Origin: Paenibacillus terricola
GTDB lineage: Bacteria; Bacillota; Bacilli; Paenibacillales; Paenibacillaceae
Direction of reading: 5' to 3'
Assembly: GCF_014779765.1 (NCBI RefSeq)
Contig: NZ_JACXZA010000002.1
Coordinates: forward strand, 848,066 to 912,065
Length of the DNA: 64,000 nt
A program made the position numbers and the translations under genes. Shown here piece after piece: positions 44,534 through 53,642 of the stretch. Numbering within the stretch: the first letter of the stretch is position 1; each line of letters starts with the position of its first letter. The notes beneath the pieces are model-generated. The model ran no database searches and was not told the DNA's origin. It saw nothing but the letters and a program-made list of their open reading frames with translations.

Positions 44534-45127
44534 ATGCGAAAGACTTTGTACACAATAATCGCTGGGTTGTTGATTCTGACAGGTTGTTCGACACAATCGA
44601 AAACAGGCGATAAAGAAGAGACTCCCTCTTCGAAGACTACATCAATGCAAGTAACTGCCTCTACTTCAGCAGAAACTCCAGTTAAACAACAATTCACAAT
44701 GCCGGATACAATGCCAGACGATTTCGACTTCATGGTCAGCTATGGATACGGCGATGTGGCGAAGAATGTGATTGATACGTATTCGGGGACGGTCACGAAG
44801 GATCTGATAATGAAAGGTACGGCAACAGCTGATCTTACGTTCACTTCAGAAGAACGAAGCAAGATCTACAAGATGATGAAAGACATCGATATCATGGGGC
44901 CGAAAGAGCTATCTTCTGAGAATGGTTGCGCACAAATACCGAGCAATACCGATAGCTGGAAAGTAACAGCAAATGGTCATACCGCATCATTCTCGTGGAC
45001 CGACGAATCGTGTACGACGACCAAGGATGCGAAACAGCTGCTGCAATTGAGACAAGACATTCAGCACATTGTTGCACTGAAGGAAGCCTATCAAGCTTTG
45101 CCTGAAACAGAAGGTGGATACGAATAA
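44534..45127 (+). CDS. Lipoprotein, unknown function
   Basis: 197 aa from ATG at 44534; a TTG at 44528 is also possible (AGGAGG is 5 bases from the TTG and 11 from the ATG). Signal peptide with lipobox LTGCST. The mature part is polar, then a compact domain with VIDTYSGTVTKDLI and Cys near NGCAQIP and DESCTT that could form one disulfide. No family recognised. Confidence 0.75.
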   Translation: MRKTLYTIIAGLLILTGCSTQSKTGDKEETPSSKTTSMQVTASTSAETPVKQQFTMPDTMPDDFDFMVSYGYGDVAKNVIDTYSGTVTKDLIMKGTATADLTFTSEERSKIYKMMKDIDIMGPKELSSENGCAQIPSNTDSWKVTANGHTASFSWTDESCTTTKDAKQLLQLRQDIQHIVALKEAYQALPETEGGYE

Positions 45128-45145
45128 GTGTTGTTGCAAAATAAA

Positions 45146-45174
45146 GAAGCTGCCGGCGCACAACCTGCAGCTTC
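45146..45174. terminator. Bidirectional terminator
   Basis: 8-bp stem GAAGCTGC / GCAGCTTC with a 13-base loop between the lipoprotein gene and the opposing GNAT gene. Confidence 0.65.
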
Positions 45175-45178
45175 CCTT

Positions 45179-45742
45179 CTATTCCTTCATTCCCCGATAC
45201 GCCTTCTCATGAAACCGCGTAATGCTCTTGAACAACTGCTTGCCGTCATCGGGCAACTTGTCGGAAGAATCGTAGCTGAAAGCCATCGCCCGATACGGTT
45301 CCGGCACCCATATGTAATGATGCACGTAATCGGTCAACTCGAAGCCGTTCGACTGCCAGAATCGAATGCGCTGTTCATTGTCTGCTGTGGCTTCCGCAAC
45401 TTCGACGATTAATCCTCGACAACCTTGTTGCTCGCGCGCCCATTCCTTGATCCGATCCAGCAGTAACCTTCCGATACCGGTCCCACGATCATTCGCACGA
45501 ACAGCTAAATAGTCGAGGATTAATGCACTCGCCGACGCATCCACGCCCGATATGGCCATGCCCACCATTTTCCCGTCTTGCTCCAACGTATGCAGCTGAC
45601 ACATTCGCTTCGCGAACATGCCTTTAACAATGGTTCGCGTCTTCTTGCCATCAAGCGGGAACGCTTCTTCATAGATAAGCTCCGCCGCATTCCAGCGTTC
45701 CTCGTCCCATTGGTCTGTTACATGATAAGACCATTCCTGCAT
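45179..45742 (-). CDS. GNAT-family N-acetyltransferase
   Basis: 187 aa. [25 protein letters not shown] is the acetyl-CoA binding core (RGTGIG), followed by [24 protein letters not shown] (FWQSNGF). Substrate unknown. SD GGGGAAG. Same strand as def, 26 bases from it. Confidence 0.9.
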   Translation of the reverse strand: MQEWSYHVTDQWDEERWNAAELIYEEAFPLDGKKTRTIVKGMFAKRMCQLHTLEQDGKMVGMAISGVDASASALILDYLAVRANDRGTGIGRLLLDRIKEWAREQQGCRGLIVEVAEATADNEQRIRFWQSNGFELTDYVHHYIWVPEPYRAMAFSYDSSDKLPDDGKQLFKSITRFHEKAYRGMKE

Positions 45743-45768
45743 TGTCTTCCCCGCTCTCGTGTTGTTGG

Positions 45769-46284
45769 CTAAATCTGATTCGTTGTTCGAATGACGCTCA
45801 GCAGATCGATTTTTTGTTTGGCTGCTTCATGATACAACCATTGGTCGCGCACGTGGTCAACAAATAATATGCCGTTCAAATGGTCAATCTCATGCTGCAT
45901 GCATCTAGCCAAATAGCCTTCCCCTTCGAGCACGATTCGATCGCCTTGCCGATTCAAGGTGGTCAACTTCACGTAATTCGCTCTCTTCACTATTCCGTAC
46001 CATCCGGGATACGATAAGCATGCTTCGGCTCCCTCTTGCTCGCCTTGCATTTCGATTATTTCCGGATTAATCAGCTCGATTAATCCCTCCCCGCAATCCA
46101 TTACAATCAATCGTCGCAGAATACCGACCTGAGGCGCTGCTAAACCTGCACGGCCTTCCTCGGCGTTCAACGTTTCGACCATATCATCAAGATACTTTAA
46201 CGTTCTCGCATCCAGCTCCTCAACAGGTCTTGCAACCTTCCGCAAGATCGGATCGCCAAACGGCAATATCGTTCTAATCGTCAT
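45769..46284 (-). CDS. def: Peptide deformylase
   Basis: 171 aa. Signature motifs: GLAAPQVG (GxGLAAxQ type), EACLSYPGW (variant of EGCLS), and QHEIDHLNG with the metal His pair and catalytic Glu. Removes the N-formyl group of nascent proteins. The Gly in EGCLS is Ala here, a known variation. Possibly a secondary PDF since no fmt gene is adjacent. Confidence 0.93.
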   Translation of the reverse strand: MTIRTILPFGDPILRKVARPVEELDARTLKYLDDMVETLNAEEGRAGLAAPQVGILRRLIVMDCGEGLIELINPEIIEMQGEQEGAEACLSYPGWYGIVKRANYVKLTTLNRQGDRIVLEGEGYLARCMQHEIDHLNGILFVDHVRDQWLYHEAAKQKIDLLSVIRTTNQI

Positions 46285-46480
46285 TCTGATGTCCCTTCCC
46301 CATCGCGAGATGACATATTAGCCAATGTGGTGCAAAGTGCATCCAATATTTCTGAATATATCACGTAACAGGATTTGACAAAAGATCAAACATCCTATCG
46401 AATTGCGCAACTTACATTACGTCAGTTACGTCCTACATGGTAGTGATTCTTATCCCATCCATGATAAGGGGGTAATAGGG

Positions 46481-46723
46481 ATGTTTCTCAGACAAGCAGT
46501 TTATTTACTCTCCGTCCTCATCGGGATACTATTCATCGGTATTGGAACATTACCTGCGCTGTTCGCCTATCCTTTCAGTGATGGACCTAACTCAGGTCCA
46601 TCGAGTATGTGGGACCTGATCCTCATGATCGCTTACGAACAATGGATGTTTATGCTGCCGCTTGGAATCATACTTTTCCTAGGGCCAATCATTTCCGTTA
46701 TCAAGCAGCGAAGGAAGTCTTGA
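46481..46723 (+). CDS. Small membrane protein
   Basis: 80 aa from ATG at 46481 (GGGGG about eight to ten bases upstream; the 46403 start lacks an SD). Two hydrophobic helices: VYLLSVLIGILFIGIG and EQWMFMLPLGIILFLGPIISV, ending in KQRRKS. Monocistronic. No family recognised. Confidence 0.65.
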   Translation: MFLRQAVYLLSVLIGILFIGIGTLPALFAYPFSDGPNSGPSSMWDLILMIAYEQWMFMLPLGIILFLGPIISVIKQRRKS

Positions 46724-46759
46724 TTCCGCCGTGCATGGCTGATCCTCTGAATAGCGCAA

Positions 46760-46787
46760 GAAAGCTGCCGGCTTAACGGCAGCTTTC
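46760..46787. terminator. Terminator after the small membrane protein gene
   Basis: 11-bp stem GAAAGCTGCCG / CGGCAGCTTTC with a 6-base loop; followed by TTCATTTC. Confidence 0.8.
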
Positions 46788-46884
46788 TTCATTTCTAACG
46801 ACAACTGTTATATCACCAGCTACGTGGAATCGTGAATATCTACAAATTCAGCAACTACAGCGTTGGGAATTCTCATGTATCGTT

Positions 46885-47616
46885 CTACCATCTTACATTC
46901 GGCCACCCTTTCTGACAGTCTTCGCGATAACGCTGTACCCACTGTTCCGCATGTTCATCTGCGATCTTGTCAAATGCTGGGGCAGCTATCTTCACGCTTT
47001 CCGTTGAAACGCCGAGATATTCCAACACCTTCAGAACGGTTCCTTCATAATCAAGAATGAAATCCTCGTACACAACCGTCATCGGCGAAATGCCATTCTG
47101 GGTGAAGAAATCTTCAAGTGCGGCTTCGAACATAACGCTTTCCTGAATGAGATGATGGATTGCATCATAATCATACTTGTCAGCCAGATCACATTCCTTC
47201 GGTGGTGCACCTGCAATGCGATGCCATTCATCGGATCTGATAGCTCTCAGCCATGAGACGGCGAGCCTCACTTTGTTGCGGCGAGTCATGTAGATATGTT
47301 TGTTGCAATTCGGGAATGCCGTGCTCCACACCTCGGCACTCGAAGCCTCATGCGTCAAATCGAACAATTCGCGAAATACATCGATCCATCGCTGCTCATA
47401 TCCGATTTTGATTCCGAACAGTCCATTCGGTGTCGTTCCTTGCTGCCAAATGTTCTCGAGGTTCTCGAGCTTGAACGATGAAGGATCGTTCCATTGGTAG
47501 TTGAGCCATTCCGCTGGATTGCCTGCTACCCCTGTAGAAGCAAGAGCTGTATTAAGCAGCGTGCTTCCTGTCCGTTGAGAGAACCAGATCGTATAGCTTT
47601 GAGACGGTTTTATCAT
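46885..47616 (-). CDS. Stf0-type sulfotransferase
   Basis: 243 aa. The PAPS 5'-phosphosulfate loop SQRTGSTLLNTALASTG lies at residues about 13-30, and NEHIYMTRRNKVRLAVS-type (KHIYMTRRNKVRLAVSWLRA) is the 3'-phosphate motif of Stf0 sulfotransferases. In mycobacteria Stf0 sulfates trehalose; acceptor here unknown. The start overlaps the APS kinase stop by 4 bases (ATGA), so both products are needed together: one makes PAPS, the other uses it. Confidence 0.9.
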   Translation of the reverse strand: MIKPSQSYTIWFSQRTGSTLLNTALASTGVAGNPAEWLNYQWNDPSSFKLENLENIWQQGTTPNGLFGIKIGYEQRWIDVFRELFDLTHEASSAEVWSTAFPNCNKHIYMTRRNKVRLAVSWLRAIRSDEWHRIAGAPPKECDLADKYDYDAIHHLIQESVMFEAALEDFFTQNGISPMTVVYEDFILDYEGTVLKVLEYLGVSTESVKIAAPAFDKIADEHAEQWVQRYREDCQKGWPNVRW

Positions 47617-48194
47617 GGATTATCTACTCCTTCTCTTTGTAACGTATACTTTCGTTCAATAAACTCGACGAGTTGCTGCGCGCATTGCTCTATCGATTGA
47701 TGCTGCGTTTCTAAGGTTAGATCGGTTTGCATCGGTGGTTCATAATGAGCATCAATGCCGGTGAAATTCCGAATCAATCCTTGTCTAGCCTTCCGGTACA
47801 ACCCTTTGGGATCCCGCTCTTCGCATACGTCAAGTGAACATTGGACATAGACTTCTGCGTATGATTCCGGTTCGAAACGCCCCCGAACTTGCTCCCGCAT
47901 TGCCGTTGTTGGCGTAATCATCGGCACTAGCGCAATAAATCCGACAGCGAGAAACATGGCGGCTACTTCCGAAGCTCGGCGAATGTTCTCTGTACGATCC
48001 GCTTCCGTGAAGCCTAGATCCCGATTAAGGCCAGCTCGCAATTGGTCACCATCGAGAATGACACACCGATATCCAAGCTTGGTTAACATTTGTTCAACTT
48101 GTTGACTGATCGACGTTTTCCCTGATCCGGACAAGCCGGTAAACCAGACAACGCCACCACGATGAAATACGTGATTGTAATGCTGCTGTTCGAT
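47613..48194 (-). CDS. cysC: Adenylylsulfate (APS) kinase, apparent ATC start
   Basis: 193 aa if started at the ATC at 48192-48194. P-loop GLSGSGKTSIS (with VVWFT before it), DGDQLRAGLNRDLGF, RTENIRRASEVA, and YVQCSLDVCEERDPKGLYRKAR are all CysC hallmarks. The frame upstream of the P-loop has no ATG, GTG, TTG or CTG down to an in-frame TAG; the only start in a usual place is ATC, 7 bases after GGAGGG. The TTG that is available (48134) would delete the first Gly of the P-loop. It phosphorylates APS to PAPS for the overlapping sulfotransferase. Confidence 0.85.
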   Translation of the reverse strand: MEQQHYNHVFHRGGVVWFTGLSGSGKTSISQQVEQMLTKLGYRCVILDGDQLRAGLNRDLGFTEADRTENIRRASEVAAMFLAVGFIALVPMITPTTAMREQVRGRFEPESYAEVYVQCSLDVCEERDPKGLYRKARQGLIRNFTGIDAHYEPPMQTDLTLETQHQSIEQCAQQLVEFIERKYTLQREGVDNP

Positions 48195-48312
48195 CGCTAT
48201 CCCTCCTTTCTATTGTTAATGCCCCTGCAGACTGGGACAGTTGCTATTCTAGCAACATCTTACAACCAAGAATAGGCAACAAACGGTTCAAATCATTTTC
48301 TGCCTACGCAAC

Positions 48313-48346
48313 AAAGCCGCATCGGACGTGAGTCCAATGCGGCTTT
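48313..48346 (-). terminator. Terminator of the kdp sensor-regulator operon
   Basis: Stem AAAGCCGCAT-GGAC / GTCC-ATGCGGCTTT with one mismatch, 29 bases after kdpE. Confidence 0.78.
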
Positions 48347-48374
48347 CTATTGTTCTAGCTAAACTTGTAAACCA

Positions 48375-49076
48375 CTAATCCTGCATTTGAAAACGGTACC
48401 CAATCCCAGGCTCCGTCACAATGAATCGCGGACGCGTCGAATCTTCCTCCAACTTTTTACGCAGATGACCGATATATACGCGCAGATAATGCGCTTCTGT
48501 TTCCGTTGTATGGCCGCCCCAGACCTGCTGCAGCAGCTGGCGCTGGGTAATGACCTTACCCGCATTGGAAGCTAGAATTTTCAACAAATCATACTCCGTA
48601 GGAGTAAGCTTAACCCGCTCACCGTTCAACTCAACTAACCGATGTGCCAGGTCGATCGACAATAACCCGAATCGTAGAACTGGCTCAGATACCGTCTTGG
48701 CGACATGTCGAAGAGAAACGCGAATGCGGGCAATAAGTTCACCCATTCCGAATGGCTTAGTCACATAGTCATCCGCTCCGCTATCGAGTGCAATGATTTT
48801 ATCCGCTTCCCGATCTTTTGCGGTAAGAACAATAATCGGCAAACTGGTCCATTCCCGAATGCGGCGCATGACCTCGAGTCCCTGCACATCCGGCAGCCCG
48901 AGATCCAATAAGATTAAGTCAGGCGGGTGCATGGAAGCTTGCGTTATGCCTTCCTCACCTGTCGATGCTTCTTCGATATCAAAATGATGAGCCGTTAGCG
49001 TTACCTTAAGAAGCTTGCGAATTTGCGGTTCATCATCAATGACGAGTATTCTTGCTCCTTTATCCGATGCCGTCAT
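48375..49076 (-). CDS. kdpE: KdpE-type response regulator
   Basis: 233 aa. Receiver domain with VIDDE, Asp in LILLDLGLPDVQG, and TKPFGMGELIARIR; OmpR/PhoB winged helix at the C-terminus (TPTEYDLLKILASNAGK, HYLRVYIGHLRKKLE). Four-base overlap with the kinase gene. Should bind the T-rich site ahead of the operon. Gene symbol is from genomic context plus similarity. Confidence 0.92.
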   Translation of the reverse strand: MTASDKGARILVIDDEPQIRKLLKVTLTAHHFDIEEASTGEEGITQASMHPPDLILLDLGLPDVQGLEVMRRIREWTSLPIIVLTAKDREADKIIALDSGADDYVTKPFGMGELIARIRVSLRHVAKTVSEPVLRFGLLSIDLAHRLVELNGERVKLTPTEYDLLKILASNAGKVITQRQLLQQVWGGHTTETEAHYLRVYIGHLRKKLEEDSTRPRFIVTEPGIGYRFQMQD

Positions 49077-50605
49077 TCTTGTTCCATTCCTTCCTGATGA
49101 CTCTTAACAACTTGCTCCTGTTGAATAGGCAGCGTAATGGCTATGATAGTACCTTGCCCTTCTTCATTAGGCATTACCTCAATGATACCGCCATGCAGAT
49201 CAATAATGCCTTTGCATATCGCAAGCCCAAGCCCCGTCCCTGTCAAATGTCCCGTTCGAGCTGACCGATAAAATTTATCGAAAATCCGCTCGCGATCATT
49301 CGCCGCAATGCCAAGACCTTGATCGCTGACCATCAGTATGAGGCTTCTGCCTTCCACTTGAGCTCGAATAGTAATCGCACTGTAATCTGGCGAATATTTG
49401 ATCGCATTGCTCATCACATTCGTCAACACCTGCTCGAGCAACACTTCATCGCCTTGAATGAGGGGAATATCAGTCGACAGTTCTACCCGAACCCTACGAT
49501 GCGAAATACTCGCCTCCACCTGCTTCAGCACAACGCCAATCATATCTTCGATATCGCACCATTTGGAACGCAGCTTTAGCATACCGCTCTCCAGCTGTAC
49601 GATGCCGAGCAAGTTAGAGACGAGCCGATTCATGCGGAGCGCTCCTTCCTGCATTGTGGTCAATAGCGACATCCGATCTTCAGCCGAGAATAGGCTGTCT
49701 CCTTCGATTAATGCGCCTGCTGAACCGATCAATGCAGCTAACGGCGTCCGCAGCTCATGCGAGACGGAATCCAGAATAGCCGTACGAATTCGTTCCGATT
49801 CCGCCGTTAGATGAGCCAACTTTGCTTCTTCACTCAGCTTGACGCGCACGATGGCACTTGCGGCTAGACCGCCAAGCGCTTCGAGGAAACGCAGCTGATC
49901 GGCAGTCAACACGGCAGTTCCAAGATTCACCCCGAGCACACCATGTATGTGCTCCTCCGTCCGCAGAGGAATATACAGTCCAGTCGTCTCACCGAGCATC
50001 GTCGTACCGCGTCCAGCCATTCTCCCTTGCCGATAAACCCAATTGGCGATGACTAGCTCTGCTTCGCCGCTGCCCCAATTCGAAGCAGCAGAAGAGGCCG
50101 CGGCTACTCGCACTTCGTCTTCTTCCTTATTAGCGGTCAAGTATATGGCTGCCTCCGTCTGAAAGGTGTCCGATACTTGAGCCGTTACATTATGAAGCAG
50201 CGCTTGTATATCTGTAAATGCGCTCAACTGTTTGCTAATTGCATAGAGTGATGCCGTCTGTGCTTCCTTCAGCTTCGAATATTGCAGCTCTCTCTTCAAC
50301 CTTGCGGCTAAACTTGCTGTCAAAGCGGCAACGGTGAAGTAGACGATGAACGAAACCAGATAACGCAGATCCGACACCGAGAAGCTTAGAAAAGGCGGAA
50401 CAAAGAAGAAATCGAAAGCAAGCACGCCTAGCCCCGCCGCGTAGTAGGAAACACCTTTTCCCCAATATACGGCACTAAGCAGAACCGGAAGCAAATAGAT
50501 AAGTGCAATATTCGCCGGATCGAATGATAGTCCCAAATCTTTAAAAATATAGGTAAGCAGCGCGACAGCAAGCGTTACCCATGCATAGGCCCAGTGCCTC
50601 TCCAA
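49073..50605 (-). CDS. Kdp sensor kinase, catalytic half (DUF4118-GAF-HisKA-HATPase)
   Basis: 510 aa. Four membrane helices (residues about 10-110) of the DUF4118 KdpD type, then a GAF-like region, HisKA with DSVSHELRTPLAALIGSAGAL, and HATPase motifs NVMSNAIKYSP, DQGLGI and GTGLGLAI. This equals the C-terminal half of KdpD. It lacks the N-terminal KdpD sensor and Usp domains, which are encoded by the separate gene upstream. Thirty-two bases separate them. The two proteins probably form one K+/c-di-AMP-sensing unit. Confidence 0.92.
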   Translation of the reverse strand: MERHWAYAWVTLAVALLTYIFKDLGLSFDPANIALIYLLPVLLSAVYWGKGVSYYAAGLGVLAFDFFFVPPFLSFSVSDLRYLVSFIVYFTVAALTASLAARLKRELQYSKLKEAQTASLYAISKQLSAFTDIQALLHNVTAQVSDTFQTEAAIYLTANKEEDEVRVAAASSAASNWGSGEAELVIANWVYRQGRMAGRGTTMLGETTGLYIPLRTEEHIHGVLGVNLGTAVLTADQLRFLEALGGLAASAIVRVKLSEEAKLAHLTAESERIRTAILDSVSHELRTPLAALIGSAGALIEGDSLFSAEDRMSLLTTMQEGALRMNRLVSNLLGIVQLESGMLKLRSKWCDIEDMIGVVLKQVEASISHRRVRVELSTDIPLIQGDEVLLEQVLTNVMSNAIKYSPDYSAITIRAQVEGRSLILMVSDQGLGIAANDRERIFDKFYRSARTGHLTGTGLGLAICKGIIDLHGGIIEVMPNEEGQGTIIAITLPIQQEQVVKSHQEGMEQE

Positions 50606-50637
50606 CCGATCACATCCTAATTATCTATCCAGCTAGA

Positions 50638-52953
50638 TCATACCTCAAAACGGGCAGCTACGAGAACATCAAGATTGCGTCCCTGCTGCACGATCGTCTT
50701 AATGACAGAGCGGTTGAACCAATCGAGCCGCCACCGTCTTGATGATTGCCCGACAATCAACTGCGTGCTATGCAAGGCGTTCGCACGTTCCAATAGTGAA
50801 GAAGCGACACTTCTTCTAGAATTCGTAAAGGCAAGCTCGAAGCTGCCGCCGAGTCGTTCGGTCAATTCCTCTATGGCCTCTACCCGCTTCTGTTCCTTCT
50901 CGGATAGCAGCTTGGCAGGATGCACATACATGACATGCCATTGTGCTTTCAACCGGTGCGCCAGACGGAACCCCTGCCTAATCAAGCGTTCAGCGTTAGG
51001 TGACAGCGTTACAGCAGTGAATACTCTTTCCTCTCTGCGCCAAGGGCCGCGAAGGGATTGGTTGTGTTCCCGAGCCTCGAGCCGCTCATCCACATCGTCA
51101 GCGATTTCTCGAAGCACTAATTCACGTAATGCGATCAGATTGCCCGTTCGAAAAAAATGGCCCAGCGCCTGATCAATCTTATTCGCCGCATAGATACGGC
51201 CTTCACGCATCCGCTGTTGAAGCGCCGTTGGCGCAACATCGACTAGCTCCACTTCATCCGCGGACTGGATAACGCTGTCGGGCACCGTCTCTCTTACACG
51301 AATGCCTGTAATTTGTTCGACCGAATCGTTCAAGCTTTCAAGATGCTGCACGTTCATCGTCGTAATGACTGAAATGCCTGCAGCCAGCACCTCCAGAACA
51401 TCTTCATAACGCTTTCGGTTAGCCGTCCCCTGCACGTTCGTGTGTGCCAGCTCATCAATCAAGACGACTTCTGGATTCCGCTCAATAATCGCCTTCACAT
51501 TAAGCTCCCGCAGCTTCGTTCCCCGATACTCGAATTCAGCTTGCGGTACGCTCGCAAGATTGCCGATCTGCGAGGCGGTCTCCGATCTGCCGTGCGTCTC
51601 GAGCAGACCGACAACAACATCGATTCCTTTGCGCAGCAAAGCGTTACCTTCCCGAAGCATCGTGTACGTTTTGCCTACGCCCGGAGCCGCGCCGATATAC
51701 ACTTTGAATGTTCCGCGTTTCAGCGCTCCGATCTGCTGTTCTACTTCCTGTTCGCTGAGCCTCTTATAACTCTTCGAAGGTCGGCGTGATGGATTAGCCG
51801 TTTCCACAAGCTTCTGCTCACTGTTCAGATTCATGTTATCCGCTACAAACAGCACATCTGCGTTCCGAACGCTGCCTAGAATGCCGTTCACGATCGAACC
51901 ATACAATAATTCCTTCCAACGGCTGTGCTTGGAATGTCCCAGAACGATACGGGTCACACCGTATTTCGTAGCATATTTACTGAGCAGCTTCGGAATTTGC
52001 CTCCTGCCGTTGAAGGGCAGCTCGTGTGTATGCGCCCCTATCCGATCTGTCAATTTTAACATCATCCGCTTGAACATGCTCTCTTCCTTCGTTAGAACCG
52101 CATGCTCTTTCACGAACGATATGACATTCAGTTCCCCGTTCAACCGTTTAGCGATCTGCTGACCCCTCCGAATATAGGTAGAGCTGTTCCATCGGTATTG
52201 TACGCAGACAATGACCCGCTCGGATGCACCTGAAGGACCAGTTAAGCCTTCCGCTTCCCGATGCTTCTCCAGCGATCCGTTTACATCTTCCGCCATAAGT
52301 CGAAGTGCCAACTCGCGTAATACACCTAGATTGCCTTTCTTGAGCATAGATACATCTTTTATGCCATGAAGGTTCCCATCGTTTACCCGTTGCAGCATCG
52401 TCTCCGGCGTAACATCAATAAGCCGTACTTCGTCTGCAAGCTCGAGCGTCTCCGCAGGAACGGTATCCTCTGCCCGAATACCAGTCAATCGATGAGCAAG
52501 ACGGGTTACACCATCCAGCTCATATACGTTCACGGTTGTGATGACACTGATTCCATGGCGCAGCAAATATTGAATATCCAACAGACGTGTCGCGAATTGC
52601 GCACCCGGCCGATTCCGATGAGCCAGGCCATCAACCAACACAACCTCCGGATTCCTGTGCAGCAAAGCTTCTAAATTCAGATCCTTGTGCAGAGCGCCAT
52701 TCTTGTCCCAACGGATGCTTGGCACTCGTTCGAGCGACCCCAGCTTCTCCGCTGTTTCGGGACGTTTCATCGTGGAGACTGCACAGATGACGACGTCAAT
52801 CCCTCCGGCTTGCAGTGACTGTCCCTCCAGCAGCATGTGATAAGTTTTGCCAGAACCGTTCACAGCGCCGATATAGATCTTGAGCTTCCCTTGCTGCAGC
52901 TTGGTTATAGAAGCAAGAATCTGTTCAGGTGTCTTCCTTCGAAACGTGTCCAT
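50638..52953 (-). CDS. KdpD sensory module, tandem-duplicated in one protein
   Basis: 771 aa from ATG at 52953 (GGGAGG upstream). It contains two complete KdpD N-terminal units (KdpD P-loop domain plus Usp-like domain) in a row: copy 1 has GAVNGSGKTYHM (29-40) and VVLVDGLAHRN (104-114); copy 2 has GAAPGVGKTYTM (421-432) and VVLIDELAHTN (497-507), the canonical form. So copy 1 has lost the Glu of the DELAH motif and the usual P-loop spacing residues. Each unit ends with a Usp domain (copy 1 VIVCVQYRWNS..., copy 2 FTAVTLSPNAERLIRQGF). No kinase part follows. Confidence 0.93.
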   Translation of the reverse strand: MDTFRRKTPEQILASITKLQQGKLKIYIGAVNGSGKTYHMLLEGQSLQAGGIDVVICAVSTMKRPETAEKLGSLERVPSIRWDKNGALHKDLNLEALLHRNPEVVLVDGLAHRNRPGAQFATRLLDIQYLLRHGISVITTVNVYELDGVTRLAHRLTGIRAEDTVPAETLELADEVRLIDVTPETMLQRVNDGNLHGIKDVSMLKKGNLGVLRELALRLMAEDVNGSLEKHREAEGLTGPSGASERVIVCVQYRWNSSTYIRRGQQIAKRLNGELNVISFVKEHAVLTKEESMFKRMMLKLTDRIGAHTHELPFNGRRQIPKLLSKYATKYGVTRIVLGHSKHSRWKELLYGSIVNGILGSVRNADVLFVADNMNLNSEQKLVETANPSRRPSKSYKRLSEQEVEQQIGALKRGTFKVYIGAAPGVGKTYTMLREGNALLRKGIDVVVGLLETHGRSETASQIGNLASVPQAEFEYRGTKLRELNVKAIIERNPEVVLIDELAHTNVQGTANRKRYEDVLEVLAAGISVITTMNVQHLESLNDSVEQITGIRVRETVPDSVIQSADEVELVDVAPTALQQRMREGRIYAANKIDQALGHFFRTGNLIALRELVLREIADDVDERLEAREHNQSLRGPWRREERVFTAVTLSPNAERLIRQGFRLAHRLKAQWHVMYVHPAKLLSEKEQKRVEAIEELTERLGGSFELAFTNSRRSVASSLLERANALHSTQLIVGQSSRRWRLDWFNRSVIKTIVQQGRNLDVLVAARFEV

Positions 52954-53012
52954 CTTCGAGCCTCCCATGAAGTAAGCAGTATAAGCTGCAACAGACAATA
53001 AACGCGAAGCAA

Positions 53013-53040
53013 CCCTGACTATTCCGCAGAATAGACAGGG
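53013..53040 (-). other. Hairpin between kdpC and the sensor gene
   Basis: CCCTG-CTATTC / GAATAG-CAGGG with a T-T mismatch and 4-base loop, 6 bases beyond the kdpC stop. Could lower expression of the sensor genes relative to kdpFABC or protect the upstream mRNA end. Confidence 0.5.
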
Positions 53041-53046
53041 CGGACT

Positions 53047-53622
53047 TTACTTAGCTATCATGGTTTGCAGCTCAATATTCAGCTCCAATACGTTCACACG
53101 GGGCTCGCCGAACAATCCGAGATCACGGCCAGCAGTATGTTTCTTCACCAGTTCATGCAGCCGCTCCTGTGAAATCCCGGTCAACTTGCTGATCCGAGGG
53201 ATTTGTACCTCTGCAGATGCTGGCGTTATGTGTGGGTCAAGGCCAGAGCCGGAGTTAGTCACGAGTGCGATTGGCAATTCACTCACAGGGACATCAGGAT
53301 TGGCTGTTGTCCACGCTTCAATTGAATCCTTCGTACGTTGCAGCAGAACAGGATTGGAAGGTCCATAGTTGTTGGATCCCGACCCTGCCCCATTATAATC
53401 AATACTCGATACTCGGCTTTGGAAGTAAGCTGGGTTATCATAATGCTGACCGATAAGTGCTGATCCAACCACTTCACCATCAGTATTGCTTACTAGACTG
53501 CCGTTAGCCTGACTGGGCATAAACAATTGCGCTAGACCTGTGCAAGCGAGTGGATATAGAATGCCGCATATGACTATAAACACTATACTTGCACGAATGG
53601 CTACGATCCCATAATTCTTCAT
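53047..53622 (-). CDS. kdpC: K+-transporting ATPase subunit C
   Basis: 191 aa from ATG at 53622 (AAAGGACGG upstream). One N-terminal membrane helix, then GSALIGQHYDNPAYFQSRVS, NYGPSNPVLL and SGSGLDPHITP, all KdpC signatures. Stabilises the ATPase with KdpB. Follows kdpB by 20 bases. Confidence 0.95.
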   Translation of the reverse strand: MKNYGIVAIRASIVFIVICGILYPLACTGLAQLFMPSQANGSLVSNTDGEVVGSALIGQHYDNPAYFQSRVSSIDYNGAGSGSNNYGPSNPVLLQRTKDSIEAWTTANPDVPVSELPIALVTNSGSGLDPHITPASAEVQIPRISKLTGISQERLHELVKKHTAGRDLGLFGEPRVNVLELNIELQTMIAK

Positions 53623-53642
53623 CTTATTTCCGTCCTTTCGAT

